A stretch of 43,779 bases of DNA from Bacteroidales bacterium UBA3764 (GCA_002371115.1 DFFY01000054.1:1-43779); one strand, 5' to 3'; positions 16,505-25,622 are shown, counted from the first letter of the stretch. Notes: generated from the sequence alone by a model not told the origin. Numbers and translations: made by a program.

Positions 16505-19500
16505 ATGAAAAAGATATACTCACTTCTTGCGGTTGCCGCCCTTGCGATGGCGGCATTTGCCTGCGCCAGAGAGGTCCTTCCGGAAGAAACGGAAGTCCCC
16601 GCCGGCGGCGAAGAGCCCGAGGTGACTCTCGTGACCTATACTCTTCGTACGTCCCAGGAAATGAAGGCCTCTCTCAATGACGAGAGCGGAGCTTTCACCT
16701 GGGCGGAGGGTGACAAGATTGCGGTCTATGACGCCACAACCAAGCAAATCTATACCTTTACGGGAAAAAATGACGAGGAATCGAGTAGCTTCGTGTTCTC
16801 GGCACCGCTTCCCGCGCGTGACCCTGAGGACGATTATCAGTTTACCCGCGCATGGTCCCCATCGACCCTTGTCGGTGACGACGAGGTAAAAGGCACCATC
16901 TCCTTGCCTTCTTCCTATGACTATGATGCCGTGAAGGACGCTACCAGCATAGCCCTTGTCGCGAACGTGAACAAGTCTTCGGCAACTGCGGAAGACGCCG
17001 GCGAACTGCAATTTTCCCACATGGCGGCCATTGTCAGGCTGACTATCAACAATGTCCCTGAAGGTGGCAGTACGCTTACGTTCTCATCCCCGGACGTTCA
17101 GCTTTGCGGAGATTTCGCGCTCAGCGAATCCGCAATTTTCAATGCTTCCGGAGAAGGTGTTACGGATGGTGACGGACATGATATAGTAAAGTCGGGCTAC
17201 GATGACCCCCGTTTCGTGGACGAAATCAAGGCCGCCGAAGGCAGCAGCGCCATCGAGGTAAAAATCAATATGGAAAGCGCCGGGACGGCCGTTGTCTATC
17301 TTCCTGTGCCGACGGGTACCTACAATTACAATATCACCCTGACGCCGGACGGCTTCGATTCCCCGATTCTGTCCAAAGGGACCTCCTCCGCGAAAGCAAT
17401 CAAGAGGGCGGACTTCCTCAAGATGGCGGCCCTTTCAGCCTCGGCGAGTCCTGCGACGAAGATGCGTCTCAGGGGAAATTATATTTACGGCGGAACTACT
17501 TATAATTTCCCCACGTCGGAAGCTGCAGGGGCCCTACTTTTCCAGCCTCTTCACAGTGGTTGGTATAAGGTTTCCAGATTGCGTTTCTATAATTCAGGAG
17601 AGGACCGGAGGATAAGGTTCAAAATGTGCATCCTGAAAGATGACGGTACCTCTATCAAGACTCATTATCACATAAATACATCTGAACAGCGGGGCAATAT
17701 CCCGGGCGTAATCATGCCTGTAGCGGAAGGGGGCGGAAACGATGCGAACATTTTCGTTCCCAACTATCCTGACGATGCCGAGTTTACGGTATATTACAAC
17801 ATTGAGGAGGGAAAAGTATTCATTCAGGAGAGTTCTCTCCCGTTCGTGGTCCCTTCGGCGACTATGTCCTATGTGGACCAGTATGCCCATATCTTCCTCG
17901 ACGGAGAAGTCTCGCCGGATCACAGTCTCCAGACCGTCCCGGGACAGGCCGCCTGGCGTGCCGTATATAATGTTCCCGCAGGCAAGGAAATACTGTTCAA
18001 AAAACCGAAGGCATACAATGCTGACGGCAGCGCCCTTATAGGCGCCGCAACTTCGGGAAACCATGAACTTGGCCGTTTCATTGACGCCGGGACCGGGGCG
18101 TTCAGCTTTACTGAGAACGTCGATGTTTATATAAGCACAGATGCGACGACCATCTTTGCACTTCCCGCAGGCTCGGCCTTCGCCGTTCCGACCCAGGCCG
18201 AAGGAGCGGAGGCGATGGGCAAAACGGAGTTCCTCAAGAATACCGCCTACGGTGTTTACAACCTTCAGGGTGTGTACACCGGCTCCTTCGAACCCAAGGA
18301 CCAGACGATCGTAGCCGGCAGCACCGTTACCCTCGTCAAAGGCTGGACATTTGATGAGTATGTCGTGGAAGGCGTTCCTTCGTCGGCTTCCGTAGGCGAC
18401 GAGGTTGCTCTTACAGTGAAGTATGTCAACAACCTCACCGCCGCCGTAAGGACGGCCACCATCAATGCTGAGGTGCTCTCCGTAGCGTCTGACAAAATCG
18501 TCCTCTACGACGAAAGCGCCGATGTGGGCGTAATAGTCCGTCCGGCGAACTCGGACAGCGGCGCGGCGCTCGCGATGTCGTCCCGTCCGTACAGCAAACC
18601 GGATGTCGTTCCGGATGACGCTGCTAAGTTGCGTCAGTACCGGGTCGGCACGGCATCAGTCAAAATACCGGTAGTCCTGCTGGACTTCAAGGATAAACAT
18701 TTTACTTCCGCGACCGCAAATGCCGATTTCTCGGCACTGTTTAACGGAAACGAAACGTTTACCAACTCTGTTAAGAAGTACTACAAGGACAACTCCGGCA
18801 ATGCGGTGACATACCAGTTCGATGTCTATGGCCCGGTATCTGTCGCCGGCACGTTCGGTAACGTTGAATACGATGGAACCTCTTCAGCATTGGCGGGTGA
18901 TAAGTTTACAATCGCGGTCTGCAATGCCTTGAAAAATCTTGATGCCGAGGTAGATTTTACACAATACGGCTTTAATAATTCTTTCTATGGTAATCAGATG
19001 ACAGGCAGATTGATTACCGTATTCCCCGGAGCAAGCAGTCAAACTGGAGGCTCCTTTACGGCTAAATTTGATACGAAATTTGGTTGTACGGTGGACGGCG
19101 TCCTATTTGATGCTTATGCCGCAACGCCTGAACTGGAGTCTATTGGCGGGAATCAGGTCGGAATCGGCCATGCCGCCCACGAGTTCGGCCATGCGCTGGG
19201 CATTCCTGACTGGTACAATATCAGTAATCAATTATATAAGCCCGTCTATACTTATTCCCTGATGGACTTCGGCGATTACAACAATTATTCCAAAACTCCG
19301 CCTTCCCTCAGCGCTGTCGAGAGGGTGCTTACAGGGTATAATACCAATGATGCCTTGAATCTGATATCCACTTCAGGCAGGAAGACGTTGAACCGGATGG
19401 GAGGAAGCAATTCCGGAGATTTCGCATTTTTGATACCCACGGAGAAATCCGGAGAGGCTTTCGTCTGCGAATTCAGGAGTGAGGATACATACTGGGATTC

Positions 19501-20083
19501 GGCATTGCCCGGTAACGGAATGCTCGTTTTCCATGTGGACGCGTCATCGAGAATGGTCCAGTTAAAGGATAAGGATGGTAATAATTCGACGTATGATTTG
19601 GCAAGTGCACTTTGGTCAAGCGGTTGGGGGAATATCAATTCCAATTCAGACCATCCTCTGTATTACCTTGTAAATGCCGCGAATCAGTCATCGTTGAACT
19701 GCAATGGCTACAGCTCGGGTATTCCTTTCCCCGGCTCCGGCAATGTGACCCGTTACAACCCGGTCAGCTGGGCGGATATGACATCCTATGTGTCCATTAC
19801 TGACATTCCTGCCGTAACGTCGGGAGAGTCGATGTCTTTCAATGCGCACGTCCGCGATTTCCCCGTAATCAATGACCCGAAGCACGGCAAATATTCCAGC
19901 GGAGACAAACTCTATCTGGAGCTCAGCCAGTGCGCGAAGGATTGCTCGGATACGGTCTCGTGGAGCGTGAACGGTGAGAGCAAGAGCACGGGGAGTTTGG
20001 TTACCTTATCTTCGGGGAGGACTCACATAGTGGCCAATTTAGGAGGTAAGCAGCACATCTACCTTGACATAACGGTAGAGTAA
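16505..20083 (+). CDS. Surface lipoprotein with fimbrillin-like module and M6-type metalloprotease domain
   Basis: A 1192-residue predicted lipoprotein (lipobox AFAC, Cys20). The N-terminal module (about 45-310) has FTWAEGDKIAVYD, FSHMAAIVRLTINNVP and VPTGTYNYNITLTP. A middle region (about 320-720) looks like beta-sandwich material. The catalytic part (about 720-1080) shows VVLLDFKDKHF, SVKKYYKDNSG, the zinc motif HEFGHALGIPD at 892-902, then YSLMDFGDYNNYS and GMLVFHVDAS, all typical of M6 (immune inhibitor A-like) secreted peptidases. E893 would be the catalytic base. The final part (about 1120-1192) is probably another small beta domain. Last gene of unit B; a hairpin terminator follows. 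It may degrade host or dietary protein, or process the neighbouring fimbrillin-like proteins; the sequence does not tell which. Confidence 0.88.
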   Translation: MKKIYSLLAVAALAMAAFACAREVLPEETEVPAGGEEPEVTLVTYTLRTSQEMKASLNDESGAFTWAEGDKIAVYDATTKQIYTFTGKNDEESSSFVFSAPLPARDPEDDYQFTRAWSPSTLVGDDEVKGTISLPSSYDYDAVKDATSIALVANVNKSSATAEDAGELQFSHMAAIVRLTINNVPEGGSTLTFSSPDVQLCGDFALSESAIFNASGEGVTDGDGHDIVKSGYDDPRFVDEIKAAEGSSAIEVKINMESAGTAVVYLPVPTGTYNYNITLTPDGFDSPILSKGTSSAKAIKRADFLKMAALSASASPATKMRLRGNYIYGGTTYNFPTSEAAGALLFQPLHSGWYKVSRLRFYNSGEDRRIRFKMCILKDDGTSIKTHYHINTSEQRGNIPGVIMPVAEGGGNDANIFVPNYPDDAEFTVYYNIEEGKVFIQESSLPFVVPSATMSYVDQYAHIFLDGEVSPDHSLQTVPGQAAWRAVYNVPAGKEILFKKPKAYNADGSALIGAATSGNHELGRFIDAGTGAFSFTENVDVYISTDATTIFALPAGSAFAVPTQAEGAEAMGKTEFLKNTAYGVYNLQGVYTGSFEPKDQTIVAGSTVTLVKGWTFDEYVVEGVPSSASVGDEVALTVKYVNNLTAAVRTATINAEVLSVASDKIVLYDESADVGVIVRPANSDSGAALAMSSRPYSKPDVVPDDAAKLRQYRVGTASVKIPVVLLDFKDKHFTSATANADFSALFNGNETFTNSVKKYYKDNSGNAVTYQFDVYGPVSVAGTFGNVEYDGTSSALAGDKFTIAVCNALKNLDAEVDFTQYGFNNSFYGNQMTGRLITVFPGASSQTGGSFTAKFDTKFGCTVDGVLFDAYAATPELESIGGNQVGIGHAAHEFGHALGIPDWYNISNQLYKPVYTYSLMDFGDYNNYSKTPPSLSAVERVLTGYNTNDALNLISTSGRKTLNRMGGSNSGDFAFLIPTEKSGEAFVCEFRSEDTYWDSALPGNGMLVFHVDASSRMVQLKDKDGNNSTYDLASALWSSGWGNINSNSDHPLYYLVNAANQSSLNCNGYSSGIPFPGSGNVTRYNPVSWADMTSYVSITDIPAVTSGESMSFNAHVRDFPVINDPKHGKYSSGDKLYLELSQCAKDCSDTVSWSVNGESKSTGSLVTLSSGRTHIVANLGGKQHIYLDITVE

Positions 20084-20090
20084 CAATCAG

Positions 20091-20262
20091 TCATAGCATC
20101 CCTTCCAGAGCGGAAAGGGATGCTTTCCTGTCTTGTTCGGAGAGTCGGTCCAGTACGGGGCAGAGGAACGATATGGCCTGCATCTTCTTTGCGAGGGATT
20201 CCGACAGGCCGCGTGACAGCATATAGAAAAGGGAAAAGAATGATAGTACGTAGATGAATTTT
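20091..20262 (-). pseudogene. Possible 3' remnant of a leftward gene
   Basis: On the minus strand a frame reading KKFIYVLSFFSLFYMLSRGL, then SESLAKKMQAISFLCPVLDR and LSEQDRKASLSALEGML, ends with TGA at 20093-20091. Its third codon positions are rich in G/C, as in real genes here, but upstream it runs into a stop (TAG) without a good start; the only ATG gives 43 codons (20222). It overlaps the unit B terminator and the unit C promoter. It could be a decayed gene end or chance. I cannot name a family with confidence. Confidence 0.25.
20095..20127 (+). terminator. Rho-independent terminator of unit B
   Basis: AGCATCCCTT (20095-20104) and AAGGGATGCT (20115-20124) form a perfect 10-bp stem around a 10-nt loop, followed by a short pyrimidine-rich run. 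It begins 11 nt after the protease stop at 20083. Confidence 0.75.
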
Positions 20263-20267
20263 TTTAT

Positions 20268-20275
20268 TATCTTTG
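20268..20275 (+). promoter_or_regulatory. -7 element of unit C promoter (TATCTTTG)
   Basis: An exact TAnnTTTG lies 68 nt before the 20344 start codon, in the only spacer after the unit B terminator. A clear -33 TTTG is missing at the expected distance. The decamer CTAAGGGGCA lies 20 nt further on (20295-20304). Confidence 0.6.
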
Positions 20276-20343
20276 TAAGATGGACTGGAAAGACCTAAGG
20301 GGCAAAATAAAAACGTGACCACAAGATGACAACCGCAACGTTT

Positions 20344-23259
20344 ATGAAACGTATTCTACTAATAATTGGCGCATTTCTAGTAATCGCTTCCTGTGTCAGG
20401 GAGCAAGGGCCTGCACCGGAGGAAAAGGGAGAAAACCACTTTGCGTTCACCGCCAGTCTGGGCGATGTCACCAAAGCCACCATCTCGGACGAAGGCAAAG
20501 CTGCCTGGAGCGCAGGCGACCGGATCGCCGTGTACGACGCCCTCGGCGGGACTTTCTGCACCTTCACCTCGGAAGCAGGAGACGGGCATTTCTACTTTAC
20601 CGGCGAGCCCGGCAAGAAGTATGACTTCACCTCGGCCCGGTACCCCGCAGACGTGGTTCTGAGCACAACTGCCGTGGCCCTGCCGGCCGCCTATACGGAG
20701 AATGAAGCCCAGGCCGGGACCGTATTCCCCATGAAGGCCGAGGCCCATGACGGGCATCTGTCCTTCCATCATCTGGGCGCGCTGTTGAAGATTGTTCTCA
20801 GAAACGTTCCCGACGAGGCCAGGACCCTGCTGGTGCAGTCCCCCACCGTCTCGCTGAGCGGCGAGTTTACCCTTGAGCCCAGCGGCCTGGAGGACGGCCG
20901 CGAGGTCATCCGCGCCCAAGCCGGCGAGGCGGGTGTGGAAGTGAGCCTAACCCCCGGCAACCACAAAAAAACCGTGTATGTACCGCTCCCGCTGGGAACA
21001 TACGCCGTTAGACTCACGCTGAAGAGCGAGACCGACACCATTTTGGAATACACCACAGAAGGAGAGAAGGAAATCCAGCGTTCCAAGCTCATCCTCCTGA
21101 ACCCCATCGACTTCTATGACGGCGAGGGGTCCGGCACTGCGGAAGACCCTTACCGCATTGTCGATGTTGAAAACCTGGTTGCCCTCTCGGAGGCTGTTTC
21201 TGCCACGGGCGGCGAGCATTTCCGGCAGGCCCATTACATCCAGACCGCCGATATAGACCTTTCCGGCATCGCGAACTTCCCGCCCATCGGCTCGATGGAG
21301 ACGCCCTTCGCAGGAACTTACAACGGCAACGGACACACCATTTCCAACCTCACCATCGACCAGGAAGAGAACAGCGCGGGCCTCTTCGGCTACCTCAATG
21401 GCGGCACCGTGAAGAACGTCTCCCTGGTGAAAGCTTCCGTGAAGACCGCCAAGAACTACGCCGGCGGCATTACCGGCGTCCTGTACAGCGGCCACATCGT
21501 CGGCTGCCGGATGGATGCCGAGAGCATCATTACCGCCGGTGTGCGCGGCGCGGGCAGCTTTGCCGGCCTTGTGCGCAGCGGCGTGATTGACAGCTGCGCC
21601 AGCCACGGCGGCGTGTACGCCGGGACGGATGTTGCGGGCGGCATTGCCGGCTACGTGTACCCCAATGCCGAAGGTCACGACGCCCTCATTATCAACTGCA
21701 CCTTTGAACCCGTGTACAAGGACGGAACCCTGTACACCACCTCCGCCACCGTGCAGACCGGCGCCACCAACGCCTATATGGGCGGCATCGTCGGCTCGGC
21801 CAACGTGGGCACCGGACGCATCCGGATCGTGAACTGCTACAGCTATCCTCTGCGCCTGCGCACCACCCTCGCAAGCGGCGCCAGCCTCAAATACGTGGGC
21901 GGCATCGTGGGCCGGAGCGTAGATGGAGACGTGCGCATTTACAACTGCATCACCCCCGTCACCTATTCCAACGTGATTTTCAGCGGCACCCGCCTCAATG
22001 CCAAGACCTACGCCGATTACCCGGATGCAGCCTGCATCGTGGGTACGGTCAGCAAGGACGGCACCAGCATTGGCAGGGTGTTCTCCAAGAATACCTGGCC
22101 GGTGAGCTTCAATGCCGCCTCCGGCATCACGGTGAACACCTCCGACATCACCCTCAAGATGGGCGACAGCAACATGCGGGGCTACGGAGACTGCGTGTTC
22201 TCCAGCGCCTACACCATCACCGGCACCAAGAACTACACAGTGGCCGATGGCGGCGTCCTGGCGGCCCTGAACGAGGGCGTGAGCCTCTGGAATGCCGAGA
22301 ATCCCCTCACCCCCGCCGCGGAATGGGCCTATGACCCCACCTTCGGCTATCCCAAGCCGGCCGGCGTAGATGTCCCCGGCGTGGTCACCCGCAAGGTGAG
22401 CCTGATTGGCGACTCCATCTCCACCTACCAGGGCTACATCTTCTCCACGGACGACGCCCAGATGAACAAGTTCTACCCGGACGCCGGCAACTCCTACACC
22501 AACATGGTGCTCAACGAACAGGCCACCTGGTGGTGGAAAATCATCTTCGGGAAGATGAACAACGCCCGCCTGGAAGTGTGCAACGCCTTTGGCGGCTCCA
22601 CCGTCACCTATACGGAGACCAAGATTGAGGGAATGGCCAAGGAGCCCAACGACCGCATGCAGCAGAACAGTCTGCAGAAGCGTTATCTGGATTACGGACT
22701 GGGGGCACCGGACATTCTCTTCTACCACGGCGGACGCAATGACTTCGGCCAGTTTGGCGGCAATACGGACGTTCTGCTGGGCGCCTACGACAAAGCATCC
22801 CTCCAGGCCGCCTACGACGCCCCGGCCGGCACCCTCTTCAACAATTACTCGGCCGGAACGGTGGCCATCCTGCGGGATTTCCACCAGCAGAACCCCCAGG
22901 CCAAAGTGCTCATGATTGTGCACGACATGATGTCCGACGGCTACGATGCCGCCGCGGCGGCCATTGCCAAGTTCCTCTCCGGAAAAGGCTTTGACATCCG
23001 CTGTGTGAGCCTGCACGAGCCCAGCACCAACAACAAGACCAATACAACACTGGGCATCACCAAGGAAGGAGGCACCCACCCCAATGCCGAGGGCTGCACC
23101 AATATGGCAAATTACATCTTCGAACAACTGGGCGACTGGCTGGAAAGCCCCTATGTACCCGGCGAACCGGACGACGACCCCGATGATCCGGATGCCCCGG
23201 ACATCTCCGTCACAGAGGAAGACTTTGACCTGACGGAAGATTCCGACAACTGGCAATAA
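20344..23259 (+). CDS. Surface lipoprotein: fimbrillin-like module, GLUG repeats, SGNH hydrolase, acidic Trp-tail
   Basis: A 971-residue predicted lipoprotein (lipobox IASC, Cys17). The N-terminal module (about 30-255) has AAWSAGDRIAVYDALGG, SARYPA, FHHLGALLKIVLRNVP and LPLGTYAVRLTL. GLUG-like repeats occupy about 265-670. The hydrolase-type domain from 682 has GDSIS (nucleophile S691), GRND (797-800) and GTHPN with H912; Gly replaces the usual Asp at minus three and Glu908 sits at minus four. It is a paralogue of the 12519 product but adds about 35 acidic residues (repeated D-D-P, ending DLTEDSDNWQ). Codons end in C or G far more often than in the paralogue. First gene of unit C. Start: ATG 20344 gives a clean lipoprotein signal; the in-frame ATG at 20326 adds six residues and is less likely. 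Confidence 0.87.
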   Translation: MKRILLIIGAFLVIASCVREQGPAPEEKGENHFAFTASLGDVTKATISDEGKAAWSAGDRIAVYDALGGTFCTFTSEAGDGHFYFTGEPGKKYDFTSARYPADVVLSTTAVALPAAYTENEAQAGTVFPMKAEAHDGHLSFHHLGALLKIVLRNVPDEARTLLVQSPTVSLSGEFTLEPSGLEDGREVIRAQAGEAGVEVSLTPGNHKKTVYVPLPLGTYAVRLTLKSETDTILEYTTEGEKEIQRSKLILLNPIDFYDGEGSGTAEDPYRIVDVENLVALSEAVSATGGEHFRQAHYIQTADIDLSGIANFPPIGSMETPFAGTYNGNGHTISNLTIDQEENSAGLFGYLNGGTVKNVSLVKASVKTAKNYAGGITGVLYSGHIVGCRMDAESIITAGVRGAGSFAGLVRSGVIDSCASHGGVYAGTDVAGGIAGYVYPNAEGHDALIINCTFEPVYKDGTLYTTSATVQTGATNAYMGGIVGSANVGTGRIRIVNCYSYPLRLRTTLASGASLKYVGGIVGRSVDGDVRIYNCITPVTYSNVIFSGTRLNAKTYADYPDAACIVGTVSKDGTSIGRVFSKNTWPVSFNAASGITVNTSDITLKMGDSNMRGYGDCVFSSAYTITGTKNYTVADGGVLAALNEGVSLWNAENPLTPAAEWAYDPTFGYPKPAGVDVPGVVTRKVSLIGDSISTYQGYIFSTDDAQMNKFYPDAGNSYTNMVLNEQATWWWKIIFGKMNNARLEVCNAFGGSTVTYTETKIEGMAKEPNDRMQQNSLQKRYLDYGLGAPDILFYHGGRNDFGQFGGNTDVLLGAYDKASLQAAYDAPAGTLFNNYSAGTVAILRDFHQQNPQAKVLMIVHDMMSDGYDAAAAAIAKFLSGKGFDIRCVSLHEPSTNNKTNTTLGITKEGGTHPNAEGCTNMANYIFEQLGDWLESPYVPGEPDDDPDDPDAPDISVTEEDFDLTEDSDNWQ

Positions 23260-23271
23260 AAGACAAACAAT

Positions 23272-24246
23272 ATGAAAAAACTGTTCCTGTTCCTTTCTTT
23301 GGCGCTTGCGCTGGCATCAGGATGGTCCTGCCGGCAGGCGCCTGCTTTCCAAGGCAACCGGGCCGAGGCCATTGCAGCGGAAATACACAACCCGCAGTCC
23401 AATTATGTAGTGGTGGCGGTCCATCGCGGAGACTGGCGCAACTACCCGGAAAACTCCATTCCGGCCATCGAGAGCGTGATCAGGATGGGGGCCGACATTG
23501 TGGAAATCGATATCCACATGACGTCCGACTCCGTCCTTGTCCTGTGCCACGATGCAGATGTGAGGCGCACCACCAATTTCAGCGGCGTTTACAGAAATGA
23601 AAAGGGCAAAAGCGCAAAGATTGCCGATCTCACCTTGGCCGAGATTAAGGGACTGCTGCTTAAAAGGAATCAGGGGGTTGTTACTGATACGCTCAGGATG
23701 CCAACCCTGGAAGAAGCCCTTCTTTGTACCAAGGATCGCATCTGTGTCAATATTGACAAAGGGTACGACTATTATGATGCCGTCCTTCAACTGACCGAAA
23801 AACTGGGCGTGACAGACCAGGTTCTTATCAAGAGCAAAAAGCCGCTGGAAGTTGTGGCAGAACAGGAAGACCTTTATGCCCACAACGTTATGTATATGCC
23901 AGTAGTTGATATTCAAAGAGAAAGCGGGAAGGCGCTGCTTAATTCCTACATGGAAAAAGGCATTGTCCCGCTGGCTTACGAAATCTGCTGGCATAGCAAC
24001 GAGGACGGCCTTTTCCAGGAAGTGGCCGCCAAGATTCGGGAGCAGGGCTCCAAGATTTGGGTGAACACCCTCTGGGCCAGCCTTTGTGGCGGTTACGGCA
24101 ACGATGACGACGCCGCCTACGAGTGCCAGGACCCTGGTGAAGTTTACCAACAGTACATAGACGCCGGTGTTTCCATGATTCAGACAGACCGTCCTGAACT
24201 GCTCATTGACTGGCTCACCAAGACCGGTCATCACACGCTTAAATAA
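23272..24246 (+). CDS. Glycerophosphodiester phosphodiesterase, predicted lipoprotein
   Basis: This GDPD-family enzyme would hydrolyse glycerophosphodiesters (deacylated phospholipids) to glycerol-3-phosphate and an alcohol. The signal sequence MKKLFLFLSLALALASGWSC has its lipid-attachment Cys at 20. Catalytic and metal-binding residues are visible: H51-R52-G53, PENS, E78 and D80 in VEIDIH, and H93 in LCHDADVRRTT. The 324-residue length is normal. It starts 12 nt after the SGNH gene and ends 8 nt before a transporter gene of the glycerol-3-phosphate type, a pairing well known from glpQ-glpT. The lipobox predicts a periplasmic or outer-membrane position; which membrane face is not decided. Confidence 0.95.
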   Translation: MKKLFLFLSLALALASGWSCRQAPAFQGNRAEAIAAEIHNPQSNYVVVAVHRGDWRNYPENSIPAIESVIRMGADIVEIDIHMTSDSVLVLCHDADVRRTTNFSGVYRNEKGKSAKIADLTLAEIKGLLLKRNQGVVTDTLRMPTLEEALLCTKDRICVNIDKGYDYYDAVLQLTEKLGVTDQVLIKSKKPLEVVAEQEDLYAHNVMYMPVVDIQRESGKALLNSYMEKGIVPLAYEICWHSNEDGLFQEVAAKIREQGSKIWVNTLWASLCGGYGNDDDAAYECQDPGEVYQQYIDAGVSMIQTDRPELLIDWLTKTGHHTLK

Positions 24247-24254
24247 GGCCATCC

Positions 24255-25622
24255 ATGACAGATCAGAAAACACTCAAGACCTATAACAGAAGAAAGTGGG
24301 AGACCGTGCTGGCCGCCACCTTCGCCTATGCACTCTATTATGTATGCCGCCTGTCCATGGGCGTGCTCAAGCAGCCCCTTATTGACGTCGGGCTCCTATC
24401 GGCCACCCAGCTGGGCATTGTGGGCGCCTGCATGTACTGGACCTATGCGGTGGGAAAACTGGTCAATGGTTTCATGGCCGACGGCGCCAATATCCGCCGT
24501 TTCATGGCCACCGGCATTGTCATTTCCATCGGCATGAACCTGATCATGGGCATCCTGGGCGTGAGTGCCCAGAACGGCCTGGTGGGCAATGCAGCCCTCT
24601 TTGTCCTGTTCTGCCTCCTGTGGGCGGCCAACGGCTGGGCGCAGTCCATGGGGGCCCCGGCCTGCATTGTGGCGCTGTCCCGCTGGCTTCCGCTCAAGAC
24701 CCGCGGCACGTTCTACGGCTTCTTCAGCGCCTCGCACAACATTGGAGAAGGCCTCTCCTTCGTGTTCGTGGGGGCCATCGTGGCGGCCTTCGGCTGGATT
24801 TGGGGCTTCTTCGGGGCAGCCCTCGCCGGCGTGGTGGGGCTGGGCATCGTCCTGCTGTTCTTCCACAATTCCCCCGAGAGCAAGGGCCTGCCGGCCATCG
24901 AGGTGCTCTCCGGTGAAATGACGCAGGAAGAGTACGACCGCGAAAGCGGAAACCTGGCCAAAGCCGCTTCCGACGCCAAAGCGGCCGCCCGGGCCGAGAC
25001 CAAGCGCATGCAGAAGCAGGTCATCAAGAACCCCGGCGTGTGGGTGCTGGCCCTTGCAAGCGCCTTTATGTATATGAGCCGATATGCCATCAACGAGTGG
25101 GGAACCATCTTCCTCCAGGAAGCTAAGGGCTATGAACTGGGAGAGGCGGCTGCCATCATCGGCATCAATCCCATCTTTGGCATCATCGGGACGGTGGTGT
25201 CCGGCTGGCTCTCCGACGTCCTGTTCAAGGGTGACCGCCGGTATCCGGCCTTTGTTGCGGGTGTCCTGGAGGCTATAGCGCTGGCGCTGTTCCTCTATGG
25301 AGGTCCTCAGCGCTGGGTCAACATCCTGGCCATGGTGCTGTTTGGCGTAGCTATCGGCGTACTCATCTCCTTCCTTGGCGGCCTTATGGCAATTGATCTT
25401 GTGCCAAGAAAAGCTTCCGGCGCAGCGCTTGGCATTGTAGGAATTGCATCTTATGCTGCCGCAGGTCTTCAGAATATAATTACCGGCGTTCTTATGGATA
25501 CAAATGTAGAGGCTGGGGCACACGATTTTACTTATGTGAGCATATTTTGGCTTGGTGCAGCGGTGATTTCATTCCTGCTCCCTATGCTCAACTGGAAACG
25601 TAAAAAACAGGATATCCAATGA
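24255..25622 (+). CDS. MFS transporter of the organophosphate:phosphate antiporter family, GlpT-like
   Basis: A 455-residue inner-membrane protein with about 12 hydrophobic segments. It belongs to the OPA group (GlpT/UhpT/UhpC). The two Arg that bind the phosphate group in E. coli GlpT appear conserved: R32 in YYVCRLSMG and R276 in MYMSRYAINEWG. Substrate is most likely glycerol-3-phosphate, because the gene follows a GDPD gene by 8 nt, but hexose phosphates or phosphoglycerate cannot be excluded. Its stop overlaps the ATG of the next gene (ATGA, 25619-25622), suggesting translational coupling with the EEP lipoprotein. Codons toward the 3' end (from about 25400) look less G/C-rich than in the rest of the gene. 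Confidence 0.92.
   Translation: MTDQKTLKTYNRRKWETVLAATFAYALYYVCRLSMGVLKQPLIDVGLLSATQLGIVGACMYWTYAVGKLVNGFMADGANIRRFMATGIVISIGMNLIMGILGVSAQNGLVGNAALFVLFCLLWAANGWAQSMGAPACIVALSRWLPLKTRGTFYGFFSASHNIGEGLSFVFVGAIVAAFGWIWGFFGAALAGVVGLGIVLLFFHNSPESKGLPAIEVLSGEMTQEEYDRESGNLAKAASDAKAAARAETKRMQKQVIKNPGVWVLALASAFMYMSRYAINEWGTIFLQEAKGYELGEAAAIIGINPIFGIIGTVVSGWLSDVLFKGDRRYPAFVAGVLEAIALALFLYGGPQRWVNILAMVLFGVAIGVLISFLGGLMAIDLVPRKASGAALGIVGIASYAAAGLQNIITGVLMDTNVEAGAHDFTYVSIFWLGAAVISFLLPMLNWKRKKQDIQ

Noticed and set aside
6031..20308. Inversion of the 14-kb segment between the 15-bp inverted copies as proven phase variation
   Set aside because: A 15-bp match can arise by chance in a window this size, no recombinase gene is present, and the distance is far greater than in known invertible promoters. 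Kept only as a low-level hint.
20947..23256. Open frame of 769 codons on the minus strand under the 20344 gene
   Set aside because: Its product is a low-complexity mix rich in Gly, Ala, Val and His, mirroring GCC/GGC codons of the sense gene; no motif.
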